Shown here: positions 28,941-38,614 of the stretch, in pieces
How the letters are laid out: each line of letters starts with the position of its first letter
Numbering within the stretch: the stretch's first letter is position 1
The notes under the pieces: generated by a model
The model's input: only the letters and a program-made list of their open reading frames with translations
Told to the model about the DNA's origin: nothing
Database searches by the model: none
From: Litoribacter ruber
GTDB taxonomy: Bacteria > Bacteroidota > Bacteroidia > Cytophagales > Cyclobacteriaceae
DNA length: 64,000 nt
NCBI RefSeq assembly: GCF_018500185.1
Contig: NZ_JAHBGI010000002.1
Coordinates: 1-64,000 of the forward strand
Reading direction: 5' to 3'
Translations under genes and position numbers: made by a program

Positions 28941-30560
28941 ATGAGAATTTTACAGGTTTCTGCTTTGGCAGTTTTCTTTTTAGGCTTAATGGCCTGTAAC
29001 AATGAGGATTCAGTTCCAAATGCTAGACAGGACTCAACTATTAGTATCAACAACGATTCCGAGAGTTTGTCCAAAAGAATTAAGACTTCTTCTGCAGGTG
29101 TGGTGGGAATGAGGGGTTTTTCAGATGCGGCCTCCAGAGGCTTGGATTCTGAAAATATGCCGGCAGGTACTATGGCTCTTGAGCTAGTGGGACAGGTGGC
29201 TCCGCCGGTGGTCCACGGTGTGACGCTTCAGGCAAACCACGTCGCTATCGATGGGGATTATGCATATGTGGCTTACACTACACAAGGTCCGATTTTCCAC
29301 GGGGCTATTGAGGTTTTGGATATCAGCAATTTGCCTACTCCAAATATGGTGAGCCAGGCTATATTTAAGCATTCCAACATCAACTCCATCACTTACGATG
29401 CAGGTAAGCTTTACATGGCCATTTCTTCTGATATTTATAAGGAGGAAGGGGTTGAAGCTCCATCAAACCTGCTAAGTGTATCTGTGGCAAACGGACAACT
29501 TGCAAATGATTTTAAGTTTCACGCTGTGTCAGGTTCTGCCGGTACGGATGTGATCCATACTGAAAACAAGGTGATTGTAACCAGCGGTACTTCCGGTGCG
29601 GCCAGTATTTTTGATATCAATACGATGGAAATGGTGAAGGAGGTAGAAATGGAAGACCTTCGCTCCGTAGTATATGGCAACGGCAAATTGGCCGTGCTTG
29701 ATGGAACTAAAGGTGTCAATTTCTTGGATTTGGCAAATTTCTCTGTGACGGGCAATATTCCGGTCAACTTGACCATTCCCCATTCCAAAAGAACCATGGA
29801 TATTCATGGCGACCAGCTTTTGGTTGCCGAAGGACCTAATGGTGTTGGCGTATATGACATGATCAGCGGTGCGTTGGTAGACAGATTGGCTATCCCAGAA
29901 GGAGAAAATGAGGTTGCCATTGAGGACTTTGTAACCAATGCCGTTTCTACCAACCAAGGTCATATCTTCATGGCCAATGGGGGAGCTGGGCTGAGCGTAT
30001 CTGAGTTTGGTGCAAATAAAATTGAGGAACTAGGCGTACTTGAGATCGGAGGATCGTCAAACTATGTAAGAGTAAATGATGATTACATTTTTGTAGCAAG
30101 TGGAAAAGAAGGCCTTCAGGTTATCAAAACCAACAGAATCGATGAGGTAACCGACCCTATATGTGATGGCCTTCCTAGATACACGGGAAATGCTACCATG
30201 AATGTGAATAACGGGGCACAGGGTTACTCCGGAACGGCCCTGGTGCACGTGGTAAACGTAAATGATGAGTTGACATATTGCGGTTCTTTGGCCGTAACCA
30301 ACCGTGTAAATGTAAATCAACAAGGGCAGTTTAACATGAGAGGAAATCTTGTGGTTGGTAAGCAGGGAGAAAATTCAGGTTTGATTATCAATGGAAAAAT
30401 GACTGTAAATGGACATTTGGTTGTCTACGGAGATCTTACCTTAAATAATAGAGCTGTGTTGGAGTTTGTTGGTGAAAACTCAACTTTAACGGTGTTTGGA
30501 AGAACAAGCATTCACAATCAGGCCTCCATGACAGGCAATTTTAAGAACTTAACCAAATAG
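28941..30560 (+). CDS. LVIVD-type beta-propeller lipoprotein, unknown function
   Basis: A 539-residue protein with a lipoprotein signal: hydrophobic stretch then LMAC with Cys19, followed by NNED. Residues about 85-405 are propeller-like with repeated blocks such as NHVAIDGDYAYVAY, IEVLDISNLPTP and NYVRVNDDYIFVASG, the LVIVD pattern. The C-terminal about 130 residues are Asn- and Gly-rich repeats (NGKMTVNGHLVVYGDLTLNN) that look like a beta-solenoid. It is expected on the outer membrane. No enzyme motif is visible. A strong terminator follows, so it is probably a single-gene unit. Confidence 0.7.
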   Translation: MRILQVSALAVFFLGLMACNNEDSVPNARQDSTISINNDSESLSKRIKTSSAGVVGMRGFSDAASRGLDSENMPAGTMALELVGQVAPPVVHGVTLQANHVAIDGDYAYVAYTTQGPIFHGAIEVLDISNLPTPNMVSQAIFKHSNINSITYDAGKLYMAISSDIYKEEGVEAPSNLLSVSVANGQLANDFKFHAVSGSAGTDVIHTENKVIVTSGTSGAASIFDINTMEMVKEVEMEDLRSVVYGNGKLAVLDGTKGVNFLDLANFSVTGNIPVNLTIPHSKRTMDIHGDQLLVAEGPNGVGVYDMISGALVDRLAIPEGENEVAIEDFVTNAVSTNQGHIFMANGGAGLSVSEFGANKIEELGVLEIGGSSNYVRVNDDYIFVASGKEGLQVIKTNRIDEVTDPICDGLPRYTGNATMNVNNGAQGYSGTALVHVVNVNDELTYCGSLAVTNRVNVNQQGQFNMRGNLVVGKQGENSGLIINGKMTVNGHLVVYGDLTLNNRAVLEFVGENSTLTVFGRTSIHNQASMTGNFKNLTK

Positions 30561-30594
30561 AACTTCGAATATATTTTAACATAAAAGTTAGGTT

Positions 30595-30630
30595 ACTAGC
30601 CTGGATCTTTGATTCAGGCTAGTTTTTTTT
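30595..30630 (+). terminator. Rho-independent terminator
   Basis: ACTAGCCTG pairs perfectly with CAGGCTAGT (nine pairs, 11-base loop) and is followed by TTTTTTT. It closes the lipoprotein gene. An in-frame upstream ATG for the next gene at 30609 lies inside this hairpin, which argues for the later start at 30666. Confidence 0.88.
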
Positions 30631-30665
30631 CCAAACATTTTTTGTCTTTTAAGGCTAGTATATTG

Positions 30666-31484
30666 ATGGAAGACAATCTGATTTTTGCCTTTGTACTGAC
30701 TTTGCTGGCCGGAATGTCAACCGCTTTAGGTGGTGCAGTGGCCTTTACCAAGTACGGAAAGAAAGAATCCCTATTATCATTTGGACTCGGTTTGGCGGCA
30801 GGAGCGATGATTTTTATTTCCTTTTTTGAGCTCATTGTGGAGGCCATGAAATTTTTTGCCGATGAGGAGGGGAGCTCGGCAGCCTTTATCAGAGTTTCCT
30901 TGGCCTTTGTGGGAGGAATGGCTGTTTTGGCTGTGATTGGGCATGTGAGCAAAGGCGTAACGGATAAACTTAAGGTCAGTAAATTTGAAATTGAAAAGCT
31001 TTCCCAAGATGAGGAAAGTGATGAGAAACAGACCAAACTTTATCGGGCGGGCATGGTCACAGCTGTGGCATTGGCAGTGCACAATATCCCTGAAGGCCTG
31101 GTTACTTTCTTGACTGCCATTCAAGATCCCAAATTGGGAATTGGGATTGCCATAGCTATAGGTTTGCACAATATTCCGGAAGGGATGGCGGTGGCAATGC
31201 CACTCTATCATAGTCTTAAGGTTAAAAAAAGGATCATCTGGTTAACTCTGATACCCGCCGCTGCGGAACCTTTGGGCGCGCTGGTTGCCTATCTGTTGTT
31301 CTTTAGAAGCTTCGACATGCATGCCATACAGATGGTCAATGTTTTCTTGGCCAGCATCATGGTGTATATATCCCTTTTCGAGCTGCTTCCCACGGCCTTT
31401 CAGTTGAAACATGAAAGTTATTCGAAATGGGGCTTACTGGTAGGCATGATCTTGATCGGGATTACTTTGGCAGTGACCGGGTAA
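30666..31484 (+). CDS. zupT: ZIP family metal transporter
   Basis: A 272-residue inner-membrane transporter with about eight hydrophobic helices. The metal-site motifs VHNIPEGL (helix IV) and LHNIPEGM (helix V) are the family signature and bind the transported divalent cation, usually zinc with iron or manganese as alternatives. A short charged loop (KFEIEKLSQDEESDEKQ) takes the place of the His-rich loop of eukaryotic ZIPs. The start MEDNLIF at 30666 is chosen because the upstream ATG lies inside a terminator. It ends tail to tail against the globin gene with no intervening base. Confidence 0.85.
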   Translation: MEDNLIFAFVLTLLAGMSTALGGAVAFTKYGKKESLLSFGLGLAAGAMIFISFFELIVEAMKFFADEEGSSAAFIRVSLAFVGGMAVLAVIGHVSKGVTDKLKVSKFEIEKLSQDEESDEKQTKLYRAGMVTAVALAVHNIPEGLVTFLTAIQDPKLGIGIAIAIGLHNIPEGMAVAMPLYHSLKVKKRIIWLTLIPAAAEPLGALVAYLLFFRSFDMHAIQMVNVFLASIMVYISLFELLPTAFQLKHESYSKWGLLVGMILIGITLAVTG

Positions 31485-31877
31485 TTACCCTCTGCCTTCC
31501 ATAATCCTAAAAAACAGGATATGCGCCATCCTGCGGGCGTGTTCTTTGGCGAAGTTGGTGTTGGGGCCTTGGAAATGCTGATCCAAGGTGGTGAACCAGA
31601 GCTCAAGCCAATTGCCAAAATGGGCCTGCTGGATTTGTTGGTCGGTTTCCTGATCCACATCCCTATGCACTTTTACGGGGTTGAATTTTCCAGCACCGGG
31701 ACCGGTGTTTAGTATCACCATTTCCCAAAAGTCTGTCAGCCTTTCGAGATGGGTGGGCCAATCGTGTACAATGCCGTTGAATATAGGTCCCAAAGTATCA
31801 TGAGCCCTTACTTTATCATAAAAACTATTCACCAGTAGGGAAACTTCTTTTCTACTTTCTATATCCGTTTTGATCAT
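31485..31877 (-). CDS. Group III truncated haemoglobin
   Basis: A 130-residue globin of the trHb III class. Seen: Tyr20 at the B10 position (NSFYDKVR), GPIFN, DWPTHL with His43 at the likely distal E7 site, FW at 50-51, and proximal His86 in AHFGNWLELW. Group III globins bind oxygen or NO tightly in the cytoplasm and are linked to redox chemistry or NO stress; the exact role is not known. It converges on the ZIP gene with zero spacing. Upstream sequence (31878-32112) has no clear promoter match. Confidence 0.88.
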   Translation of the reverse strand: MIKTDIESRKEVSLLVNSFYDKVRAHDTLGPIFNGIVHDWPTHLERLTDFWEMVILNTGPGAGKFNPVKVHRDVDQETDQQIQQAHFGNWLELWFTTLDQHFQGPNTNFAKEHARRMAHILFFRIMEGRG

Positions 31878-32112
31878 GGTTATTGGCCTTTAGGCGGCCA
31901 ATTTAGCAAGATTTGGATAAAGCCTCTGCAGAATTTTGGGAAACCTTGGGAAATTCTTGTCGCAGAACTACCTTTAGGGAAAAGTTTAAAAGTTATGCTC
32001 CATGATGCCTTTTGCCAGTTTTTTGGGATTGAGGGGACGGAAGACCGAAGACGGGAGACGGAAGAGGGGAGATGTGGGCAGCAATTTTATCGTTTTACTG
32101 ATGCAATTATAA

Positions 32113-32541
32113 ATGAGAAACTTCCTGGTTTTAGCCATTTTTATCCTTGCCTCCTGTCAGGCCAGCACTTCTGATGACAAAAAGCGCGATAGCAAACGCT
32201 ACCCAAATGATGATGCACCATTGGCTTGGCTGATGAGAGAGATGTTTGAGGACATGGAGGAAATTAAAGCTTCTGTGGAGAGGGGGGAGCAGATCAAGTC
32301 TTATGTGGAGAAGCATCAGGAGCTGTTGACCTTACGGGGTACCGAGCCTCATAAATCCCAGCAAGCCAGTTTTCAGGTGATGGGAAATGGGTATCTGGAA
32401 AGCCTAAAGGTACTTGAGTCCTCCGATGAACCTGAGGAATTGCTCTCCAATTATCAAACCCTGGTCAATTCCTGCCTCGCCTGCCACACCAACTATTGCC
32501 CCGGCCCGATGCAGCGTATAAGAAAGCTGGAAATGAATTAA
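32113..32541 (+). CDS. Cytochrome c'-like lipoprotein
   Basis: A 142-residue protein with a lipoprotein signal (LVLAIFILASC, Cys15). Helical sequence follows, and one haem-binding motif CLACH lies near the C-terminus, followed by TNYCPGP. A single CxxCH at the C-terminal end of a four-helix protein is the layout of class II cytochromes (c'). Covalent haem attachment in the periplasm is predicted, with a role in electron transfer or gas binding. It is upstream of nothing obvious; a long repeat-rich gap follows. Confidence 0.65.
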   Translation: MRNFLVLAIFILASCQASTSDDKKRDSKRYPNDDAPLAWLMREMFEDMEEIKASVERGEQIKSYVEKHQELLTLRGTEPHKSQQASFQVMGNGYLESLKVLESSDEPEELLSNYQTLVNSCLACHTNYCPGPMQRIRKLEMN

Positions 32542-32697
32542 AAATGGGTGACAAAGGACGAAAAAATGGGTCACGAAGGGCACAAAGTTTAAAAGAAGTA
32601 GCACAAAGTTGTTTTAATTACGAGGTGTAAAGTGGTCTAAGGTCAGTCACGTTTGTTAAAATGATGAATGTTGAATTATGAATGATGAATAAATGAA

Positions 32698-32875
32698 GGT
32701 TATTTACGTTGCACTGATGCCCCATCCGAAGGGCGCAGCTCGAAGGGAGGGCCCCGGGTAATAAAGACGTTAAATAATAGAAAAGCCTTCAAGTTACTCC
32801 TCAAGGCGGCTTGCCTTGCGGTATACTTTGTACTTGGTACCTAGTACTTTGTACCCATTCGTAAGTACGAAATTA
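32698..32875. repeat. Composite intergenic repeat (CCCCATCCGAAG block plus GTAC block)
   Basis: The block from about 32700 to 32780 (CACTGATGCCCCATCCGAAG then AGGGAGGGC and TAATAAAGACG) is found again inverted at about 40195-40275. It is followed by the hairpin CAAGGCGGCTTGCCTTG and a GTAC run (about 32826-32870), as at 28570. The 532-bp gap 32542-33073 also has a direct repeat: GTGGTCTAAGGTCAGTCA near 32631 and GTGGTCTAAGGACAGTCA near 32892. No gene is seen in it. Confidence 0.7.
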
Positions 32876-33073
32876 GGAATACTAGGAGCGAAGTGGTCTA
32901 AGGACAGTCAAGCTTGCTAAAATGTCGAATAATGCTTGCCCGCTACGCCACGGCGCACAGGCGGGGCGAGAATAACGAAGTTTAATCCCGATGTACCTAA
33001 TGCTCCATTCCTCCCCGCGAGCAACAATTCCCCAGCAGATTGATTATACTATCTACACCAAATCATTTTTAAT

Positions 33074-34354
33074 TTGAAAAGCAAAATTGGGCTTTATTCT
33101 TTGATTGCGGCGATTAGCGGGTTTGTGGTAGCAGAAGTGCTGATCCATGTGGGCTTGTTGGAAGGTGTTGGTTGGAGGGTTTTGGCTACTGGTTTTGAGG
33201 CCGCCACAGTGGGGGCGTTGGCCGATTGGTTTGCCGTGAGCGCACTTTTCTATGAAATCCCCATTCCCTACGTGAGAAGGCATACCAATATCATTGTCAA
33301 GAACAGGGATAAGCTTACCGAGGGTATTGTCGAAATGGTTACCACCAAGTGGCTGTCCCCAGAGATTATTCAGGAAAAGCTCCAGGGAGTGGAAATTACC
33401 AAGTATATATTGAAGCTGCTTGATGATCCGGAAAACCTTGACAAAACCCTGATTGCTTTCCGAAAGGTTATCCTTAAATTTTCCGAAGGCCTGGATGATC
33501 CTAAAATGGCCAGGTTTATCCAAAACATGCTCCATGACCAACTGAAGGACTTTGAGGTGGCTGAACCGTTGGGCAAATGGCTGGAAGAAACCGTATCAAC
33601 CCAAAAGCACCAACAGGTAGTCAGTATGGTAATCGGGGAGGTGGAAAAATCCCTACGCACTCCAGAAACACGCCAAGTTGTCTTTGAAAAACTAAAGCTG
33701 GTGCTGGAGGAGTACCGCAAACTCGATTGGATAAAAATGTCTGCCATCTGGGTGGGGAAACGGACCGGAGGAATTGATCTAGACATTCTCACCGAGCAAT
33801 TGATTGAAGTGGCTCTGGTCATGGCCAGAGAAATTGAGGGGGACACCACCCACCCGGTGAGACGAAAGATGGACGCGTACTTTTTGGAATTTGCCAATAA
33901 CCTGAGAATAGGGGACAAAAAATCCGTGCGGTATATTCAGGACCTCAAGGACCAAATGGTATTGAATGTGGGCGCCAGCCACATCATTCAGAGCATACTC
34001 ACCAAGCTGCAGTCCACCCTTGCTTCCCAGCTCGAGCATGATGAGACTGAGTTAATGATAATGATCAAAGATGGAGTGAAGAAGTATATAAATCAGATCC
34101 GTAATGATGTTGATTTACAGTTGAATATAGATAATTGGTTAAAGAATAAAATTACCTATATGATCAATGAATTTCACCCCCATGTTGGGACCTTGGTCAG
34201 GGACAGTTTGGGAAGGTTGGATGATAAGGAGATCATGACCCAGATCAAAGATAAGGTAGGGGATGACCTCCAATACATCCGACTCAATGGAGCAGTGGTG
34301 GGTTTTTTGGTCGGGGTTACCATTGCTTTAGTCCGACTCTTTTCGGGTATCTGA
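33074..34354 (+). CDS. DUF445 family membrane-associated protein
   Basis: A 426-residue protein of the DUF445 (YjiN/YheB) family. N-terminal hydrophobic helix (about residues 6-30) is followed by the family hallmark VGALADWFAVSALF, a long helical region, and a C-terminal hydrophobic helix (GAVVGFLVGVTIALVRLF). It is therefore anchored in the inner membrane at both ends. No biochemical function is established for the family. The start is TTG, with no usable ATG nearby. The gene ends four bases from the convergent thiH. Confidence 0.82.
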   Translation: MKSKIGLYSLIAAISGFVVAEVLIHVGLLEGVGWRVLATGFEAATVGALADWFAVSALFYEIPIPYVRRHTNIIVKNRDKLTEGIVEMVTTKWLSPEIIQEKLQGVEITKYILKLLDDPENLDKTLIAFRKVILKFSEGLDDPKMARFIQNMLHDQLKDFEVAEPLGKWLEETVSTQKHQQVVSMVIGEVEKSLRTPETRQVVFEKLKLVLEEYRKLDWIKMSAIWVGKRTGGIDLDILTEQLIEVALVMAREIEGDTTHPVRRKMDAYFLEFANNLRIGDKKSVRYIQDLKDQMVLNVGASHIIQSILTKLQSTLASQLEHDETELMIMIKDGVKKYINQIRNDVDLQLNIDNWLKNKITYMINEFHPHVGTLVRDSLGRLDDKEIMTQIKDKVGDDLQYIRLNGAVVGFLVGVTIALVRLFSGI

Positions 34355-34358
34355 AAAT

Positions 34359-35492
34359 TTACTGACCTACAAACCAGTCTTTCCATACTGGCTCGTATCC
34401 CTTCTTCCTGATCATGTTGGCAATCGCAGATGCCGGGCGCTCATCACAGATTTCAAATTGCTCCAGGGTTTCAGGCTCCACGGCATAGCCTCCTGGGTTG
34501 GTTTTGGACTCGGCGCTCATGCTCGTTGCGCCCAAGGGTACCACGGATTCTCTGAATTTCTCCGATTCCCTCGTGGAAATGGAAAGTTCCACGTCAGGGT
34601 TAAACATCCGGTATGCACAGATCAACTGCACGAGGTTTTTGTCCGATACGATCACATTTGGTTCAATTATACCCTCAGCAGGTCTCATGCGCGGAAAAGA
34701 TATGGAATATTTGCTTTGCCAGTAGGTCTTTTGCAGATAATCCAGATGCAGGGCACAGAAGAAACTGTCGGTTCTCCAGGCCTCCAAACCCAGAAGCACA
34801 CCTAGTCCAATTTTGTGGACTTTCGCCTTACCGACGCGGTCAGGTGTTTCTAACCGATAATTGAAGTTGCTCTTTTTTCCCTTTGGATGATAAACTTTGT
34901 AGGTATCTCGGTGGTAGGTTTCCTGATAAACCAGCACGGCATATACACCCAATTCCTGCAATCTTTCGTATTCTTCCTGCTCCAAAGGTTGTACTTCGAT
35001 CGATATGTTGGCAAATTTATCCCGGATCAGCTTGACCGCATTGGAGAAGTAATTGATGTTGACGGTATAATTCGCCTCGCCGGACACCAATAGCACGTGT
35101 TGGAAGCCCAGGGCCTTGATGGCTTCGACTTCTTCCAGCAATTCGGAGTCAGAGAGCGTCTTTCGCGGGACACGGTTGTTGAAGCTGAAGCCGCAGTAGG
35201 TACAGATGTTTTGGCACTCGTTGCTCACGTACATGGGCGCGTACATCTGTATGGTTTTGCCAAATCTCTCCTTGGTCAGTTGGTGGCTCACCTGGGCCAT
35301 TTCTTCCAGAAACGGTTCGGCCGCAGGACTGATCAGGGCCATAAAATCCTCTAAATTTCGCTTTGGACTATTGATGGCACGGATTACGTCTGCTTCCTGC
35401 TTGCTGTTGATTCTTTCGCTGATTTCATCCCAGCTGTGGTTTTCAAATACTTCTACGAAACTCTTCTGCACAATTCGGTCTTGGTTATTCAT
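34359..35492 (-). CDS. thiH: 2-iminoacetate synthase ThiH
   Basis: A 377-residue radical-SAM enzyme. The CxxxCxxC cluster motif is CQNICTYC, and [12 protein letters not shown] precedes it as in other ThiH proteins; the C-terminal region has the [16 protein letters not shown] motif of the family. It splits tyrosine to give dehydroglycine (2-iminoacetate) for thiazole formation by ThiG. It is the last gene of the thiamine operon and overlaps thiG by eight bases. Use of ThiH rather than ThiO fits an organism able to grow with low oxygen, though that is inference. Confidence 0.92.
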   Translation of the reverse strand: MNNQDRIVQKSFVEVFENHSWDEISERINSKQEADVIRAINSPKRNLEDFMALISPAAEPFLEEMAQVSHQLTKERFGKTIQMYAPMYVSNECQNICTYCGFSFNNRVPRKTLSDSELLEEVEAIKALGFQHVLLVSGEANYTVNINYFSNAVKLIRDKFANISIEVQPLEQEEYERLQELGVYAVLVYQETYHRDTYKVYHPKGKKSNFNYRLETPDRVGKAKVHKIGLGVLLGLEAWRTDSFFCALHLDYLQKTYWQSKYSISFPRMRPAEGIIEPNVIVSDKNLVQLICAYRMFNPDVELSISTRESEKFRESVVPLGATSMSAESKTNPGGYAVEPETLEQFEICDERPASAIANMIRKKGYEPVWKDWFVGQ

Positions 35493-36255
35493 TCAAAAAT
35501 TGGGTGAGGGGAGAGGATGCCTCAGCGTGGCTGCTGATTTTACCCAATCTGGCTTCAAATGCCATTCTACCAGCCTCAACAGCTAATTTAAAGGCCTTGG
35601 CCATTTCCCTTGGATTTCCAGCCACGGCAATGGCTGTATTGACCAAGACCGCATCGGCACCCATTTCCATAGCTTTGGAGGCGTCCGATGGAGCTCCAAT
35701 GCCGGCATCTATGATCACTGGCACACGGCTTTGCTCAATAATGATCTCCAGGAAGGTTTCGGCTTTGAGTCCTTTGTTTGTCCCAATGGGGGCACCCAGT
35801 GGCATCACAGCAGATGTCCCGGCATCCTCCAGCCTCTTGCATAGCACAGGGTCGGCGTGGATGTAGGGCAGTACAATAAAGCCCATTTTGGCAAGTTCCT
35901 CAGTGGCCTTAAGCGTTTCGATGGGGTCCGGCATCAGGTATTTTGGATCCGGGTGGATTTCCAGCTTCAGCCAATTGGTCTCCATGGCCTCCCTGGTAAG
36001 CTGGGCAGCAAAAATGGCTTCCTTGGCATTTCTGACTCCGGAAGTATTAGGCAAAAGGTTAATATGCGGATGTTGCAGATGGGTGATGATCTGGTCGGTA
36101 TCGGTTTCCATATCCACCCTCTTAAGTGCCACGGTTACCATTTCACTTCCCGAAGCCAGCACAGCCTCCTCCATATCCTTATTGCTCCCGAATTTTCCAG
36201 TTCCCAGAAAAAGGCGGGAGGTAAATTCCTTATCTGCTATTTTTAGCGGCTTCAT
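35485..36255 (-). CDS. thiG: Thiazole synthase ThiG
   Basis: A 256-residue TIM-barrel enzyme of normal length. RLFLGTGKF at the N-terminus, [10 protein letters not shown] with the Schiff-base Lys, [11 protein letters not shown], and [10 protein letters not shown] with the phosphate-binding loop are all present. It joins deoxyxylulose-5-phosphate, dehydroglycine and ThiS-thiocarboxylate into the thiazole of thiamine. The start [11 protein letters not shown] at 36255 gives the family's usual N-terminus; a longer reading frame upstream would run far into thiE. It overlaps thiE by 26 bases and thiH by eight. Confidence 0.93.
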   Translation of the reverse strand: MKPLKIADKEFTSRLFLGTGKFGSNKDMEEAVLASGSEMVTVALKRVDMETDTDQIITHLQHPHINLLPNTSGVRNAKEAIFAAQLTREAMETNWLKLEIHPDPKYLMPDPIETLKATEELAKMGFIVLPYIHADPVLCKRLEDAGTSAVMPLGAPIGTNKGLKAETFLEIIIEQSRVPVIIDAGIGAPSDASKAMEMGADAVLVNTAIAVAGNPREMAKAFKLAVEAGRMAFEARLGKISSHAEASSPLTQFLNE

Positions 36256-36859
36256 AAAGTTTTCTGTTAAAATTTTTAATACTTGAATTGGGATCGTCCA
36301 GAAGGGCAGATGATACCGCCACTCCATAAACTCCGCATTCCAGTAATTGCGGTATATCCTCGGCATTTACGCCTCCTATGGCATAAATGGGTACCTGACC
36401 CGAGGTCAGTTTGCTGCAGATGTCCGTGTATCCCTCAAAACCGAGGATTGGGCTTAGTTTCTCTTTGGTGACTGTAAATCTCAATGGGCCCAAGCCTACA
36501 TAATCCACTCCCTCATCAAGTCTTTGCTGTACATGCTTCAAGGTATTGGCTGTTCCACCGATGATTTTCTTTACGCCCAAAATCTTACGTGCTTCGGGAA
36601 TGCTTCCATCATCAAGGCCCAAATGTAACCCATCTGCATCAAGCTCCTGAGCGGCTTTGACATGATCGTTGATCAGAAGTTTGGCTCCATAGGCCTCAGT
36701 AAGGCTTTTGACTTCCGTTCCGATTTTTAGAATCTTGTTTAAGGAGGCGCTTTTCCATCTAAACTGCACCCATTTGCAGCCGGCATCCAAAACCAATTTA
36801 ATTCCCTCAAGTTGCTCTTCGGCCGTATGGCCATGACTGATAAACTGCAATCTTTCCAT
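36230..36859 (-). CDS. thiE: Thiamine phosphate synthase
   Basis: A 209-residue ThiE. Motifs: VQFRWKS near residue 35, [20 protein letters not shown] and [10 protein letters not shown], then IYAIGGVN for the phosphate site. It couples the pyrimidine diphosphate to the thiazole phosphate to make thiamine phosphate. The ATG at 36859 overlaps the stop of the preceding tenI/thiE-like gene by one base (TGATG). This is the more canonical of two adjacent ThiE-family genes. Confidence 0.9.
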   Translation of the reverse strand: MERLQFISHGHTAEEQLEGIKLVLDAGCKWVQFRWKSASLNKILKIGTEVKSLTEAYGAKLLINDHVKAAQELDADGLHLGLDDGSIPEARKILGVKKIIGGTANTLKHVQQRLDEGVDYVGLGPLRFTVTKEKLSPILGFEGYTDICSKLTSGQVPIYAIGGVNAEDIPQLLECGVYGVAVSSALLDDPNSSIKNFNRKLYEAAKNSR

Positions 36860-37467
36860 CACACACTTTCTTTAAATTGTAATGCCAAATTTAGTTCTTC
36901 CAAGGCTTTGGGTTGGGTGGATTTCCATATGCCTCCTAACAGTGCGGCACCTGAAAAACCCATCTCCATCACCAGGGGAAGCTTTTCGTTGGTAATGCCC
37001 CCTATGGCAATGAGATTGTGGTCAATATCCCTTACCTTTTCCCATTTTTTTGGATCAAAGGGTTCCCCATATCCTTTTTTGCTAATGCTTGGAAAGACAG
37101 GTCCCGTGAAGATGTAATCAAAGTAGGGTGGTAGTGTTTCCAGGGTGTCAAATGAATGGACAGAGGTGCTTAGGTGAAATCCCTGATTTTTCTGGTTTTC
37201 AATTTCCTCGACCGGCGTACTTTCCCGAAGGACCTCAGAAAAGTGGAGTCTTTTGATCCCTAAGGGGCGGGCAATATGGTGATGGGAATGCAGGGCAAGT
37301 TTCTCCCTGTGCTCATGTCCTATGAGCTCAACCAAGCGGACAAGGGCATTTTCGGGAAGAAGGGGTTTTTTGAGGTGAAAACGTTCTACTCCACAGGCTA
37401 GATAGCTCCGGATGAGCTCAGCTTCTTTGCGTACCGGGACGGGTGAAGAGAACAGTATAATTTTCAT
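36859..37467 (-). CDS. ThiE/TenI-family protein, probable thiazole tautomerase
   Basis: A 202-residue TIM-barrel protein related to thiamine phosphate synthase but divergent. It keeps FHLKKP, HFSEVLRES, DYIFTGPVFPS and AIGGIT, while several ThiE pyrophosphate-binding residues (for example the INDxxxxA segment) are replaced by HSHHHIA. This is the pattern of TenI, which converts the thiazole tautomer made by ThiG before ThiE uses it. Its position directly before thiE in the operon fits that. It could instead be a second functional ThiE. Confidence 0.75.
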   Translation of the reverse strand: MKIILFSSPVPVRKEAELIRSYLACGVERFHLKKPLLPENALVRLVELIGHEHREKLALHSHHHIARPLGIKRLHFSEVLRESTPVEEIENQKNQGFHLSTSVHSFDTLETLPPYFDYIFTGPVFPSISKKGYGEPFDPKKWEKVRDIDHNLIAIGGITNEKLPLVMEMGFSGAALLGGIWKSTQPKALEELNLALQFKESV

Positions 37468-37468
37468 C

Positions 37469-37678
37469 TCAGCCCCCTTGAGTTGCTTTGAATACTACCA
37501 CTTTTGCGGAATCCCTGATGATGGTTTCCGTCCATTTATTGCGAGGAATCACCTGATTTTCTATAGCTAGGGCAATTCCTTTTCCATTATTGGGAAAAGT
37601 CACCGATACCAATTCTGCAGCGCTGATTTGCTCATACTGGGGTAGGGACTTGGGGGTGTTGTTCAGAATTATTTCCAT
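37469..37678 (-). CDS. thiS: Sulfur carrier protein ThiS
   Basis: A 69-residue ubiquitin-like protein ending in Gly-Gly, the carboxyl group that is turned into a thiocarboxylate and hands sulfur to ThiG. AIAIENQVIPR-type central sequence (ALAIENQVIPRNKW) is typical of ThiS. It is the first gene of the operon behind the TPP riboswitch and is one base from the next gene. The activating enzyme ThiF and the pyrimidine synthase ThiC are not in this window. Confidence 0.9.
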   Translation of the reverse strand: MEIILNNTPKSLPQYEQISAAELVSVTFPNNGKGIALAIENQVIPRNKWTETIIRDSAKVVVFKATQGG

Positions 37679-37737
37679 TTATGGTGAAATTTTGACTCAG
37701 AAATACAACACTTTAGGTTTGGTCTCTATGTGGACCT

Positions 37738-37815
37738 AGACTTTTCCCTTCGACAGTCCGAACTGCATCAGGTTCAAAGGGTATGATCTCAGCCCGCCGG
37801 GGCACCCCTAAAGTA
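37738..37815 (-). promoter_or_regulatory. TPP riboswitch (THI element)
   Basis: Read on the minus strand it has the conserved order GGGGTGCC, GGCGGGCTGAGAT, ACCCTTTGAACCTGAT and, after a variable arm, GAAGGGAAAAG. CTGAGA and ACCCTTTGAACCTGAT are the pyrimidine-sensing and pyrophosphate-sensing cores of the thiamine pyrophosphate aptamer. It lies 60 bases before thiS and should repress the thi operon when thiamine pyrophosphate is plentiful. Confidence 0.93.
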
Positions 37816-37822
37816 TTTAATA

Positions 37823-37830
37823 CAAAGATA
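37823..37830 (-). promoter_or_regulatory. Bacteroidota -7 promoter element of the thi operon
   Basis: On the minus strand the sequence is TATCTTTG, an exact match to TAnnTTTG, placed so that transcription would begin just before the TPP aptamer. A clear -33 TTG box is not seen at the ideal distance. Confidence 0.55.
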
Positions 37831-37855
37831 ATAGTTTTGGGCAGAAGACCTACCT

Positions 37856-38614
37856 TCATTTCTCCACTAAGTATTTCCAGTACCTCTTCGGTACGTGTTG
37901 CAGGTGCAGCTTTGGATTTTTGCGGCTGGCTATATTGGTGGATTTAAAGTAGTTTTTCCATAAGGATTGAAATTCCATTTCCGTATCGTCCCATTCTATG
38001 CTGATAAGGGCAGGGGTTTCTGAATTTTCAGTTTGGTGAAATTCTACGGGTACTACTTTAGTCAAATCATAAAAGACCCCGTAATTTCTCTTGAGGTCAA
38101 ATATCATCCACTTTTGGTCTGCATACCGGTTTTTGAAATGCTCCGAAATCAGCGGCAGCACATCAAAGTCTGGCTCAATGGTGGCATAGTAAATCTGGTC
38201 TGAGGCCAACTTGAACCTGACAAAAGCGGTCATCCGGTGCCTTTCCCTGCTGAGCTTTTTCATGATTTCCTGCAAGGCCAACACAGATGGGTGTCCGTAA
38301 TCCTTGAGCACATCTTTTTCTGACTTCAGGGCATAGCGCACCACTCCAGATACGATATTCCCCACGTTTGTCTGCTCCGAAAGGGTGGCTTTCCATAAAC
38401 TCTGAAGACCACTTTTTCCCAAGAGTGATTGGATTTTCGTTTTTACTCTTTCTGCTTTTTCCTGATCGGCAGACACTTTATGTATTTTTTCAAAAAGCTG
38501 TGGCCCCAGATCACCTTCAATATATATTTGAGGCTCGGCTATTTTTAGGGCGTAGCTTTCAAAAATTGCCGTCAGCAAGCCGTCAAATGATCCGTCATAG
38601 GTAAAATAGCTCAT
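37856..38614 (-). CDS. TIGR03915-family putative DNA repair protein
   Basis: A 252-residue protein beginning YFTYDGSFDGLLTAIFESY, the family's typical N-terminus, with WKNYFKSTNIASRKNP...HLQHVPKRYW near the end. Members occur beside a radical-SAM protein (TIGR03916) and are thought to act with it in DNA modification or repair, possibly as a uracil-DNA-glycosylase-like partner; the function is unproven. Its ATG overlaps the stop of that partner (here truncated) by four bases. Confidence 0.8.
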   Translation of the reverse strand: MSYFTYDGSFDGLLTAIFESYALKIAEPQIYIEGDLGPQLFEKIHKVSADQEKAERVKTKIQSLLGKSGLQSLWKATLSEQTNVGNIVSGVVRYALKSEKDVLKDYGHPSVLALQEIMKKLSRERHRMTAFVRFKLASDQIYYATIEPDFDVLPLISEHFKNRYADQKWMIFDLKRNYGVFYDLTKVVPVEFHQTENSETPALISIEWDDTEMEFQSLWKNYFKSTNIASRKNPKLHLQHVPKRYWKYLVEK

